Assembly: GCA_029974635.1 (NCBI GenBank)
Contig: JARKQY010000007.1
Span: forward strand, 186,001-250,000
DNA from: Bacillota bacterium
GTDB lineage: Bacteria; Bacillota; UBA4882; UBA8346
Length of the DNA stretch: 64,000 bases
Direction of reading: 5' to 3'
Shown: one piece after another, positions 25,939-34,019 of the stretch
Numbering within the stretch: position 1 is the first letter of the stretch
Layout: each line of letters starts with the position of its first letter
The notes under the pieces: generated by a model
What the model saw: only the letters and a program-made list of their open reading frames with translations
Database searches by the model: none
What the model was told of the DNA's origin: nothing
Position numbers and translations under genes: made by a program

Positions 25939-28887
25939 ATGAACCTAAAAACACCGCCCATCTCAAATGGCGCATCAATTTATACCGGCTGTATCGAAGA
26001 TCCCCAAGCCGTTTATTTGACAAACGATCATTTTCCGGTAAATGCGGACGGAGTTTCAGATGACAGTGATATCATTCAGGAAGCAATCAACCGGGTTAAA
26101 GCAAGGTACAATTTCGGAATTGTGTTCATACCCGAGGGAACCTATCTGATTCGCAAGACCATCTATATTCCAAAGGCCATTCGGTTAATCGGATATGGCA
26201 AGGAACGTCCGTTGATTCTTCTCGGGCAAAACTCACCGGGCTTTCAAACAGCTGATCCGGAGGACAAGGGACAGGCCGAATATATGTTCTGGTTTACCGA
26301 TACTGTTCCAAAGCCCGGAGAACCCGTACGGGATGCAAATGCCGGTACTTTCTACAGCGCCATCTCCAATATTAATCTGGCGATTGAGGACGGAAATCCG
26401 GCCGCCGTGGCATTACGCACCCACTTTGCCCAGCACAGCTTTATTGCCCATGTGGATATTCATATCGGCGACGGGAAAGCGGGAATTTTTGATGTCGGGA
26501 ATGAAATCGAGAATGTTCGCTTCTTTGGAGGCGATTATGGAATCTATACTACCAAAACCTCTCCCGGATGGCCGTTTATGATGGTAGATACATACTTTGA
26601 AGGCCAGCGCCGGGCAGCCGTCAAAACTCAGGAAGCCGGCCTGACCATTGTACGGATGCAGGTCCGCAATACCCCTGCTGTAATTGAAACCAACGCTGGT
26701 TTTTTTGAAAAACTCTATATGGAAGACTGTCAATTAAGTAATATTATCGGTTCCGCTATAATTATTCATAATGAATCCAATGCTTTTACTCAAATCAACC
26801 TTCGGAACATCGACTGTATAGAAGTCCCCGTATTGGCGCGCTTCCCGGAAAGCGGCAAAGCCATAAACGGAACCGGAAAGATATATAAAGTCAAGACTTT
26901 TACCCATGGCAATTGCATCGCCGATTTGGGCGCCCGTCCGGAAATAAAAACAATGGTTGAAACGGAAGAATTAACCGTATTTCCCGCTCTTGCGGCAAGG
27001 GATATTCCAGAATTCCCTCCGGTGGCATCCTGGGTTAATTTAAAGACCCTCGGTGCGAAAGGCGACGGGGAAACCGATGATACTCAAGCCGTTCGGGATG
27101 CAATCGCCAAACACTCCATTATTTATATCCCCCAAGGCTGGTACCGGATATCGGAAACCGTCCATCTTAAGCCCGATACGGTTCTCATTGGCCTGCACCC
27201 CATTGGGACCCAATTCATCCTGGCGGATAATACCGAGGCTTTCGGCGGTATGGGTTCACCCAAGCCATTGCTTCAGGTCCCGGCGGGCGGCGCTAATATC
27301 CTCTCCGGGATCGGGATCGATGCCGGTGGAAAAAATCCAAGGGCGGTAGGCTGCAAGTGGATGGCGGGAGCCGGTTCTTATATGAATGATGTTAAGTTTG
27401 TGGGCGGCCACGGCAGTATGAATCACACCAGCGGCTGGATTCCTCCGTATAACGAGAACCGCACGGGCGACGCCAACCCCGACCGCAAATGGGACTCCCA
27501 ATACTGGAGTCTTTGGATAACCCGCGGCGGCGGTATATTTAAAGATATTTGGACCGCCAGCCCTTATGCCGGCGCCGGAATGTATGCATCCGACACCAGC
27601 ACGGAAACCCGCATTTATGCCATGTCGGTAGAGCATCATGTGCGCAATGAAATTATATTTAAAAATGTTTCCAATTGGAAGGTATATGCCCTTCAACTGG
27701 AAGAAGAGGCTGCGGAAAGCTGGAATTGTCTGCCTCTTGAGATTGATCATTGTTCAAAGATGCTTTTTGCAAACCTTTACCTCTTCCGCACGATCTGGCT
27801 GGACAATCCCTACCCTTATGCGATTAAAACCTGGGATTCAAAAAACATTGAGTTTCTGAATATCCACAATTTTACCCAGGTTAAATACACCATCGACAAT
27901 ACGCTGTTAGATGTAAACACCGGAATGGAAGTGCGACCTTGGCAAATTTCCAGGCTTTTTATCACCGGAAACACACCTGAGTCCCATACTGCTAAAGCTG
28001 GAGTTCAAAATACCGGCCTGGTTCAAAAATTGGCGGAAGGATTCGAATTTTCCGATGCCATCTGCCGGGACAGCAAGGGTAATGTTTACTTTTGCGATTC
28101 CCGCTGGAAACGGATTTACCAATGGTCTGCAGCGCGTAATTTATTGCGGCTGATAACCGGCATTCATTATAAACCGCTTTCGCTTGCCTGTGACACCCAT
28201 GATAATCTGCTGGTGGTTGTCGAATACTTTCCTCCCAAAGGAGCCACCATTGATGGCAAACCGGAAATTTACCCCAAACCGGAGGATGCCAGAGGCACAT
28301 CCTATGGCAAATACTATAATACCGGCTCAACCATAAAAGTCTACGCCATTAACCCCGATGAACCGGAAGAGAGCATTCAAATCCTGAATATCCTTCCTAT
28401 GGACGAGGTTAAGAACATATCGAAAGCCTTATATCCTGCAAACCGGTGGCGTGATAATCATGATTACCTTGAAATTACCGTGAGAAAGCCGAAAGAATGC
28501 TTTGTAGCACCCGATGGCCTTACCATCATCCCGGTATCCTACGACCTAATCCGGGCTAACTCTTTGCTTGAAGCTTTCCCAGGCCAGCCTTTCCACGCGG
28601 TGGATGAATATTATAAACGGACTGTGTCGTTCCATGTAAGTCCTCAAGGTTATCTCTCCGAACCCCTTATCTTCGCCGAAAAAGGAGAGTATAATGTGGC
28701 TATTTCTCCATCCGGTAATGTCTATATACCGGATGGAGAAATCTATATATATACCAAAAATGGCGAACTGATTGATGAAATAACCGTACCTCAACGTCCG
28801 GCTTGCATAGTATTCGGCGGCACAGACCGGAAGGCGCTTTATATTACGGCGCGCTCTTCCTTATATAAGGTTAGCCTTGCCGATTAA
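25939..28887 (+). CDS. GH55-like double beta-helix enzyme with C-terminal propeller
   Basis: A 982-residue protein without signal peptide; the ATG at 25939 follows TAGGAG. Two Pectate_lyase_3-type beta-helix repeats are clear: VNADGVSDDSDIIQEAINRV with GIVFIPEGTYLI near residue 40, and LGAKGDGETDDTQAVRDAIA with IIYIPQGWYRIS near 390. This twin arrangement is the GH55 architecture of exo-beta-1,3-glucanases. The last 270 residues resemble an SMP-30/gluconolactonase-type propeller (GFEFSDAICRDSKGNVYFCD, SLACDTHDNLLVVVEY). The combination suggests cleavage and oxidation or binding of a beta-glucan; catalytic residues were not located. It is convergent with the ABC-F gene, four bases apart. Confidence 0.75.
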   Translation: MNLKTPPISNGASIYTGCIEDPQAVYLTNDHFPVNADGVSDDSDIIQEAINRVKARYNFGIVFIPEGTYLIRKTIYIPKAIRLIGYGKERPLILLGQNSPGFQTADPEDKGQAEYMFWFTDTVPKPGEPVRDANAGTFYSAISNINLAIEDGNPAAVALRTHFAQHSFIAHVDIHIGDGKAGIFDVGNEIENVRFFGGDYGIYTTKTSPGWPFMMVDTYFEGQRRAAVKTQEAGLTIVRMQVRNTPAVIETNAGFFEKLYMEDCQLSNIIGSAIIIHNESNAFTQINLRNIDCIEVPVLARFPESGKAINGTGKIYKVKTFTHGNCIADLGARPEIKTMVETEELTVFPALAARDIPEFPPVASWVNLKTLGAKGDGETDDTQAVRDAIAKHSIIYIPQGWYRISETVHLKPDTVLIGLHPIGTQFILADNTEAFGGMGSPKPLLQVPAGGANILSGIGIDAGGKNPRAVGCKWMAGAGSYMNDVKFVGGHGSMNHTSGWIPPYNENRTGDANPDRKWDSQYWSLWITRGGGIFKDIWTASPYAGAGMYASDTSTETRIYAMSVEHHVRNEIIFKNVSNWKVYALQLEEEAAESWNCLPLEIDHCSKMLFANLYLFRTIWLDNPYPYAIKTWDSKNIEFLNIHNFTQVKYTIDNTLLDVNTGMEVRPWQISRLFITGNTPESHTAKAGVQNTGLVQKLAEGFEFSDAICRDSKGNVYFCDSRWKRIYQWSAARNLLRLITGIHYKPLSLACDTHDNLLVVVEYFPPKGATIDGKPEIYPKPEDARGTSYGKYYNTGSTIKVYAINPDEPEESIQILNILPMDEVKNISKALYPANRWRDNHDYLEITVRKPKECFVAPDGLTIIPVSYDLIRANSLLEAFPGQPFHAVDEYYKRTVSFHVSPQGYLSEPLIFAEKGEYNVAISPSGNVYIPDGEIYIYTKNGELIDEITVPQRPACIVFGGTDRKALYITARSSLYKVSLAD

Positions 28888-28891
28888 AACT

Positions 28892-30829
28892 TTACTGACG
28901 CTTTACAAGCCCGTTCCATGTTTCATATAGCTGATTTATTTGATTCAGTAGGAATTCATACTCTTGATAGGCCTGATATGGTGTTTCCTGATTGAATGAA
29001 GCCTCCATTTCCTTGATCTGTTTTTCAAGCAGTTCAATCCGGGAAGCGATCCGTTCCAAATTACCAGCCTCTGCTTTCGAGTTTTTACCGGCGGGCGTTA
29101 ACCGCTTACCATTTTTTGATGACTGCGGATCTTTGGGAGTTGAGCTGCCTTTGCCCGGACCCTTTTCGATTGGATTCCCTTGCTCCGCTGTTTTCATCTG
29201 CATGCTACGGTAAAAATCAAAATTCCCTTCATAGGAAACTATCTTTCCGGACTCAATGGCCAAGATCCGAGTGATACAGTGGTTCAAAAAATAACGGTCA
29301 TGGGAAATCGCAATTATGGTCCCTTTAAACCCTGCCAACGTAGTTTCCAGCGCTTCCCGGGCCGGCACGTCGAGATGGTTGGTGGGCTCATCCATAATCA
29401 GACAGTGGGGTTCATTCAGGCAAATGCAGGCAAGCGCCAAACACACCTGCTCGCCCCCGCTCAAAACCTTGATCTGTTTTTGCACCTCATCGCCGTAAAA
29501 TTGAAACCGGCCGAGATAATCGTAGGCTTCCCGGTCTTTTAAATCCTTCGCCGCCAAAATTTCTTCCAAAACCGTACGCCCATCATCGGGGAATTGAATC
29601 TCCTGACCCAAGTAACCGTAACGCACCCATGGGCCCAATCTCGCAACTCCTTCAAATTGATTATCCTTGCCCAGCAAAATATTGAGTAAGGTTGTTTTGC
29701 CGCTGCCATTGGGGCCAATCAGGCCAATCCGCTCCCCGCCGCGGATTAAAAACCGGGCGGTCTCAAAAATAATGACCTGGCCGTATCTCTTACTCAGGTT
29801 TTCCCCTTTGGCAATTTCGGCGCTAATATGCTGTGCTCCGGAAAGTGCCAGATTAAGGGTGGCCGCTTTAAAAAGATGTTCGGCGGCAACTGATTCCTTA
29901 ATCCGGGTATTCAACTCCTTACGGAGGCGTTCTCCGGTTTTGGCCTTACTCTCAGCAGCATCAATACGGCGCATTCCCTTGAGTTTGGAAACCAGTTCAT
30001 TATTGATCCGGATCTCCCGTTTGATTCTTTTTTGTTCCCCCAATATAAATTCTCGCCGGCGTTCCTTTTGAGCGATAAAAGTGCTATAATTACCGCTTTT
30101 ATCCGAAATACAACCCGACGCCAACTCAGCCACCCTTGTGGCCACTTGATCCAGAAAATAACGATCATGAGAGACAAATAATACACCTCCCGGGAAACGG
30201 CGCAGAAATTTTTCCAGCCATTCGATCCCGAACAAATCCAGATGGTTGGTCGGTTCATCCAGAATTAACAGATCCGGTTCCGTCAGCAGCGTGCGCGCCA
30301 AGGCAACTCTCATTTTTTCACCGCCGCTCAACCGGGATATCGGTAAACATAATGATTCCTGACGTAATCCCAACCCTAACAACATTGATTTCACCTTGGT
30401 TTCGAGGTTATACCCGTTCATTTTTTCGTACTGATCCGTGAGCCGGGCGTAGGAAGCACATAGCTGTTCCAAAGCCATCGGATCATTGGCCGTATCCGGA
30501 GTTGCCATTTTCGTTTCAATCGCCCGCAGCTTGTGTTCCAGATTTAAAACGTGTTCAAAGGCCTTAATCGTTTCGCTCACGGCGCTGCTATCGGCTAACT
30601 CGGCCAGACTTTGCGAAACGTAACCTGCTTTGACATTTTTCGCAATAATCACCCGGCCGCTATCCGGAATCTCTAGACCCATAGCTATCTTTAAGATGGT
30701 GCTTTTACCCGATCCGTTGGCCCCAACCAGGGCCAGCCTATCACCCCGGTGTACCCGCAAGTTGACACCGTTTAAGAGAGTTCTGGTTCCGTATTCCTTA
30801 ATTATCTCTTCAATAACTAATAAACTCAT
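28892..30829 (-). CDS. ABC-F family ATPase (ribosome protection or translation factor type)
   Basis: A 645-residue protein with two ATPase domains: GANGSGKS and LSGGEKMRVALAR with LLILDEPTNHLD, then GPNGSGKT, LSGGEQVCLALA and CLIMDEPTNHLD. An arm/linker with RRIDAAESKAKTGERLRKEL lies between them, and the C-terminus is a coiled coil (IASRIELLEKQIKEMEAS). There is no membrane domain. Such proteins bind the ribosomal E site; some dislodge antibiotics. The ATG at 30829 follows AAGGAG. A leader ORF, competing hairpins and a terminator upstream (30862-30984) suggest drug-induced expression, which favours the resistance type, but the specificity is unknown. The second signature has Val-Cys where QR is usual. 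Confidence 0.9.
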   Translation of the reverse strand: MSLLVIEEIIKEYGTRTLLNGVNLRVHRGDRLALVGANGSGKSTILKIAMGLEIPDSGRVIIAKNVKAGYVSQSLAELADSSAVSETIKAFEHVLNLEHKLRAIETKMATPDTANDPMALEQLCASYARLTDQYEKMNGYNLETKVKSMLLGLGLRQESLCLPISRLSGGEKMRVALARTLLTEPDLLILDEPTNHLDLFGIEWLEKFLRRFPGGVLFVSHDRYFLDQVATRVAELASGCISDKSGNYSTFIAQKERRREFILGEQKRIKREIRINNELVSKLKGMRRIDAAESKAKTGERLRKELNTRIKESVAAEHLFKAATLNLALSGAQHISAEIAKGENLSKRYGQVIIFETARFLIRGGERIGLIGPNGSGKTTLLNILLGKDNQFEGVARLGPWVRYGYLGQEIQFPDDGRTVLEEILAAKDLKDREAYDYLGRFQFYGDEVQKQIKVLSGGEQVCLALACICLNEPHCLIMDEPTNHLDVPAREALETTLAGFKGTIIAISHDRYFLNHCITRILAIESGKIVSYEGNFDFYRSMQMKTAEQGNPIEKGPGKGSSTPKDPQSSKNGKRLTPAGKNSKAEAGNLERIASRIELLEKQIKEMEASFNQETPYQAYQEYEFLLNQINQLYETWNGLVKRQ

Positions 30830-30861
30830 TTTTATCTTCTCCTTAAGCTTAGAATAAATAG

Positions 30862-30893
30862 CAAACAAAAAGACCGCGGAGCTTTCCACGGTC
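30862..30893 (-). terminator. Attenuator terminator before ABC-F gene
   Basis: On the minus strand GACCGTGGA (30885-30893) pairs with TCCGCGGTC (30872-30880) through one G-U pair and a 4-base loop, followed by TTTTTGTTT (30862-30871). It stands only 32 bases before the ABC-F start codon, with no promoter between, so expression must pass through it. Confidence 0.8.
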
Positions 30894-30903
30894 TTGGAAG
30901 TTT

Positions 30904-30984
30904 TCACAAGCAGTAAGCCAATACTTTCTTATAGAGACAAAAACCGTGGCTGATACTACCTACCACGGCATTATAAACGGGCAT
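30904..30984 (-). CDS. Putative 26-residue leader peptide of the ABC-F attenuator
   Basis: A short frame starts at ATG 30984, with GGGGATGC seven to eight bases upstream, and encodes MPVYNAVVG through KKVLAYCL before a TGA at 30904. It covers both strands of the hairpin at 30944-30968 and stops ten bases before the terminator stem. A longer open frame (71 codons from a TTG at 31119) contains it. The position fits a ribosome-sensing leader; there is no homology to known leaders that I can recognise. Confidence 0.5.
   Translation of the reverse strand: MPVYNAVVGSISHGFCLYKKVLAYCL
30944..30968 (-). promoter_or_regulatory. Competing hairpin of the ABC-F attenuator
   Basis: On the minus strand CCGTGG (30963-30968) and CCACGG (30944-30949) form a hairpin with a 13-base loop. 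The CCACGGTTTT segment (30940-30949) can instead pair with AAGACCGTGG (30886-30895), the 5' arm of the terminator, over about ten positions. The two pairings exclude each other, the signature of an anti-antiterminator/antiterminator switch. Confidence 0.7.
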
Positions 30985-31134
30985 ACCAGCATCCCCAAAC
31001 ACATGTTTCGAAATACTGTTATCGTACCATTTAAAAATATAACCGCAACTCGCCAGCCCAATAACATGGAACTCAAATAATCCCGATAATAATCCCCCTG
31101 CAATCTCATAACGGCTCAATGCCGTTAAAATATT

Positions 31135-31413
31135 CTAAGCGGGATTTAAAGGGGATTCTGAATCTACTCCCTTCCAAGTTATCGACGGAATTTTGATTCC
31201 GGCGTCGGTTCTCTGGCGGATTTCAGCTCCGGGCAAAGCAGTACCGATATGATAGCTCTTTGGTCAATGCACGGAGCAGATGCCGGAAGTCAACGCCAGT
31301 ATGGGCTTCAAGTGTTTAATCATGGTCGCTTGCAACTGCCTTTCCATACCGGTTAATGCGCGGCACGCATTATTTTTATTATATCCAAAATATGTATGGA
31401 TTACAAGTGGATT
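31135..31413 (-). pseudogene. Possible decayed gene with in-frame TGA
   Basis: A minus-strand frame is open from 31413 to a TAG at 31135-31137 except for one TGA at 31264-31266. The translation has normal composition on both sides (MERQLQATMIKHLKPILA, ICSVH, then HIGTALPGAEIRQRTD and SITWKGVDSESPLNPA). No ribosome site or family is recognised. It may be a gene remnant with a nonsense mutation. Coding character is judged by eye only. Otherwise 30985-31522 shows no gene. Confidence 0.3.
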
Positions 31414-31522
31414 TTATGAATTGACGGATAACTCCGGTTTCCAGCAAAGAATCTCTTTTCCAACGAATACTTTCAAAGGAAACTGTTTATAATCTAAAGT
31501 AAATAAACCATCGGGGATACTA

Positions 31523-31993
31523 ATGGATAAAGCAGAACTATTGGCGAAATTAAACTGGTTTTATAGCCTGGAACTCAATCAAGTGGATTTATACATGGCC
31601 CAAAGCAAAACCTTTGCGGGTAGCTATGAAAGCATCGTTTTTGAACGTACCGCCTATATTGAGCAGCAGCATGTGGATAACATCGCCGCGAAGATTAGGG
31701 AATTGGGCGGAACGCCAACAGCATTGGGCGATGTTATCTCGCCAATCCTCGGTAGCATTGCCGGAAAAATTGTCTCACTTGCCGGGGTGGAAAACACATT
31801 AAAGGCAAATATCTTAATTGAACGGAAAGCCATGGCGGATTATACCAATTTAATCAATACGATTGGGGATGAATATGGTACTGAGCTGCGAAAAATCCTG
31901 GAACACAATTTAGTGGACGAGGATGTTCATACCGCGTGGTTCAGTGAACGTCTGACAGATTATGACAATTCAGTTATACCTGATCAAGTATAA
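31523..31993 (+). CDS. Ferritin-like di-iron protein
   Basis: A 156-residue helical protein; GGGGAT precedes the ATG. The helices carry the di-iron pattern: Glu in LNWFYSLELNQVDLYMA, then ERTAYIEQQHVDNI (ExxH), Glu in ERKAMADYTN and EDVHTAWFSERL (ExxH). This is the four-helix ferritin-like fold close to COQ7/demethoxyubiquinone-hydroxylase-like and DUF-type rubrerythrin relatives without the rubredoxin tail. A peroxide, oxygen or iron-handling role in an anaerobe is plausible. It is monocistronic; an 8-bp hairpin at 31993-32013 follows the stop without a U tract. TATAAT at 31488-31493 may be its -10 box. Confidence 0.82.
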   Translation: MDKAELLAKLNWFYSLELNQVDLYMAQSKTFAGSYESIVFERTAYIEQQHVDNIAAKIRELGGTPTALGDVISPILGSIAGKIVSLAGVENTLKANILIERKAMADYTNLINTIGDEYGTELRKILEHNLVDEDVHTAWFSERLTDYDNSVIPDQV

Positions 31994-32047
31994 CCAATCT
32001 TTACTAGATTGGTACAGACGCTTATATTTAAGATTCTCGCATCACTG

Positions 32048-33166
32048 TTAAGCAATTAACTTTGTTGCGGAAATAAATTGGGAATTCATGGCCCTGGCCA
32101 CCGGTTCACAAGTAATATTTCCCTGATATGTATTCAAGCCGGCCAACAAGGATTGATCCTCCTTCATGGCGCGTTCCGGTCCTTTATCTACAATTTGCAT
32201 CAAATATGGAAGAGTAGCTCCGGTCAGTGCGAAGGTTGATGTCCGGGGAACGGCTCCCGGCATATTGGCCACCGAATAATGAATTACGCCATATTTTTCA
32301 TAACATGGTTTATCGTGAGTGGTAATCCGGTCAATGGTTGCGATTGAACCGCCTTGATCAATCGCTACATCGACAATTACGGAACCTTTTTTCATCGTTT
32401 TTACCATGGCTTCGCTTACGACCTTGGGGGCCTTGGCTCCGGGTATCAATACCGCCCCGATGAGCAGATCAATCTTTTTAACAATTTCGGCCACACTATA
32501 TTCATTATAAATCAAGGTAGTAACCCGGCCCGAGAAAATATCGTCCAATTGTGAAAGTCTGGCCTTATTGACATCCATGATAGTAACCCTGGCTCCCATA
32601 CCGACAGCTATTTTGGCCGCATTCAGCCCCACCACCCCGCCTCCGATAATCAAAACTTCAGCGGGAGAAACCCCCGGAACCCCGCCCATTAAAACTCCGC
32701 ATCCATCATTGTATTTTTGCAAAAGATAAGCTCCGACCTGTATCGACATCCTTCCCGCCACTTCACTCATGGGTACCAGTAGCGGAAGAGAGCCGTTGGC
32801 GCATTGGACTGTCTCATAGGCAATCCCGGTTACCTTTTTGCTAATTAAGGCTTCGGTCAGGGGTTTATTAGGAGCTAAGTGGAGATATGTAAAAAGTGTC
32901 TGTCCTTCCTTAAACAGATTATATTCGCTTTCCAGCGGCTCTTTTACCTTAACAATGATATCGGATTCTTGATAAATCTCTGAGATGTCATCCAAAATAG
33001 TCGCTCCTGCAGCAATGTAATCAATATCTTCAATCCCGCTGCCGCATCCTGCGGAACGCTGGATGAACACCTGATGCCCTGCCCTCACTAAGGCATAAAC
33101 ATCCGCTGGAGTAATGGCCACCCTGTTTTCATTGTTTTTAATCTCCTTCGGCACTCCGATGATCAT
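32048..33166 (-). CDS. ald: Alanine dehydrogenase
   Basis: A 372-residue enzyme, the normal length, that reversibly deaminates L-alanine to pyruvate with NAD. Seen features: N-terminal MIIGVPKEIKNNENRVAITP with the substrate Arg, VKVKEPL, HLAPNKPLTEAL, the NAD-binding GGGVVGLNAAKIAVGMGA, and the MPGAVPRTSTFALT segment. The ATG at 33166 has AAGGAGG seven bases upstream; two earlier ATG codons are too near or have no site. The gene overlaps the end of the Lrp-type regulator by 29 bases, so regulator and enzyme form an operon and alanine is the likely effector. Confidence 0.97.
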   Translation of the reverse strand: MIIGVPKEIKNNENRVAITPADVYALVRAGHQVFIQRSAGCGSGIEDIDYIAAGATILDDISEIYQESDIIVKVKEPLESEYNLFKEGQTLFTYLHLAPNKPLTEALISKKVTGIAYETVQCANGSLPLLVPMSEVAGRMSIQVGAYLLQKYNDGCGVLMGGVPGVSPAEVLIIGGGVVGLNAAKIAVGMGARVTIMDVNKARLSQLDDIFSGRVTTLIYNEYSVAEIVKKIDLLIGAVLIPGAKAPKVVSEAMVKTMKKGSVIVDVAIDQGGSIATIDRITTHDKPCYEKYGVIHYSVANMPGAVPRTSTFALTGATLPYLMQIVDKGPERAMKEDQSLLAGLNTYQGNITCEPVARAMNSQFISATKLIA

Positions 33167-33647
33167 GTTCATTCCTCCTTGTTTTACTTTCATATGAATC
33201 TTCCACCGGAATTATGGAGCGGTTATTCTTTACAGTAGAAAGCACCACAATTGTCCGGGTCTTGATTACTCCCTGGACGCTTTTGATCCGGTTGAGCAAT
33301 TGTTCAAGAGTTGTCGTATTTTCCGTCATAATCTTCAAGGCGTAATCAAAATCACCGGCTAAATAATGACATTCAAGGATCTCATCCTCTTGTTGGACAT
33401 ATTCAATAAATTTCTCCGTAAATTTCGGCCGTTCCAAAGTGATAAACATTATAGCGGTTAGCTCTTTATGAAATCTTAACGGGTTAAGAATGGTTACATA
33501 CTTCTCAATTACCCCCGCCGCTTCCAATTTCTTTAACCGGTCGCTTACGGCCGGAATAGACAGGTTGATTTGACCACTAATCTCGGAAGCTGTTATTCGG
33601 GCGTTGGATTGTAAAAGTTTTAGGATTTTAATGTCAATATTATCCAT
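33138..33647 (-). CDS. Lrp/AsnC family transcriptional regulator
   Basis: A 169-residue regulator: N-terminal winged helix (MDNIDIKILKLLQSNARITA, then LSIPAVSDRLKKLEAAGVI) and C-terminal RAM domain (ECHYLAGDFDYALKIMTENT). The C-terminal 25 residues run into the alanine dehydrogenase start. By family knowledge it senses an amino acid, here probably alanine, and controls ald. The ribosome site AGGTAA is weak, so its expression may be low. Confidence 0.92.
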   Translation of the reverse strand: MDNIDIKILKLLQSNARITASEISGQINLSIPAVSDRLKKLEAAGVIEKYVTILNPLRFHKELTAIMFITLERPKFTEKFIEYVQQEDEILECHYLAGDFDYALKIMTENTTTLEQLLNRIKSVQGVIKTRTIVVLSTVKNNRSIIPVEDSYESKTRRNEHDHRSAEGD

Positions 33648-33822
33648 TTATTACCTACTTCAGAAACCAATTTACTAGTATAATTTTACAACATGGCTTT
33701 ATTAATTTAAATACCAAGAATAAAATGCCATATAATTTTAAGTATTTTTATATATTTGCTTAAAATATTTGTCAATGCCCAATACAGAATACCGGTGCTT
33801 GTTAATTTTTTTAAGTGACAAA

Positions 33823-33866
33823 ATAAGAGACCATCTAAAAAATAGTTCTTAGACAGCCTCGGTCTC
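33823..33866. terminator. Terminator-like hairpin
   Basis: AGAGACC (33826-33832) and GGTCTCT (33861-33867) are perfect inverted arms, with TCTAA/TTAGA pairing inside. The centre is AT-rich. It lies between the APH-like gene and the lrp-ald operon, reading toward lower coordinates, and could end the transcript of the APH-like/GH3 genes. Confidence 0.5.
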
Positions 33867-33867
33867 T

Positions 33868-33978
33868 AGGAGTCTGTGCGTCTATAGGTTTTCGGAGCAT
33901 ATTTAGTATAGGAAATACGATCTAGCACAAAATATTGTGGTTTTATGCCACAAAAAAGTGTTACTCGCACAGAATCCT
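33868..33978. repeat. Inverted-repeat-bounded element of unknown type
   Basis: AGGAGTCTGTGCGTCT (33868-33883) and the reverse complement of 33963-33978 (AGGATTCTGTGCGAGT) agree at 13 of 16 positions. Between them a hairpin TTGTGG/CCACAA (33935-33953) occurs. The element has no gene. It may be a miniature transposon relic, an insertion-sequence end or a structured RNA. Confidence 0.4.
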
Positions 33979-34019
33979 CGCGGCAACCTCATTGATGAAG
34001 TGATTCGGTAAAATTCAGG

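Noticed and set aside
30904-31119. A 71-codon minus-strand frame before the ABC-F gene as an independent gene
   Set aside because: It starts with TTG without a ribosome site and resembles no protein; the 26-codon inner frame with its own site and the competing hairpins fit a leader better.
31264-31266. Selenocysteine codon
   Set aside because: No recognised selenoprotein family and no obvious SECIS hairpin; a nonsense mutation in a relic is simpler.
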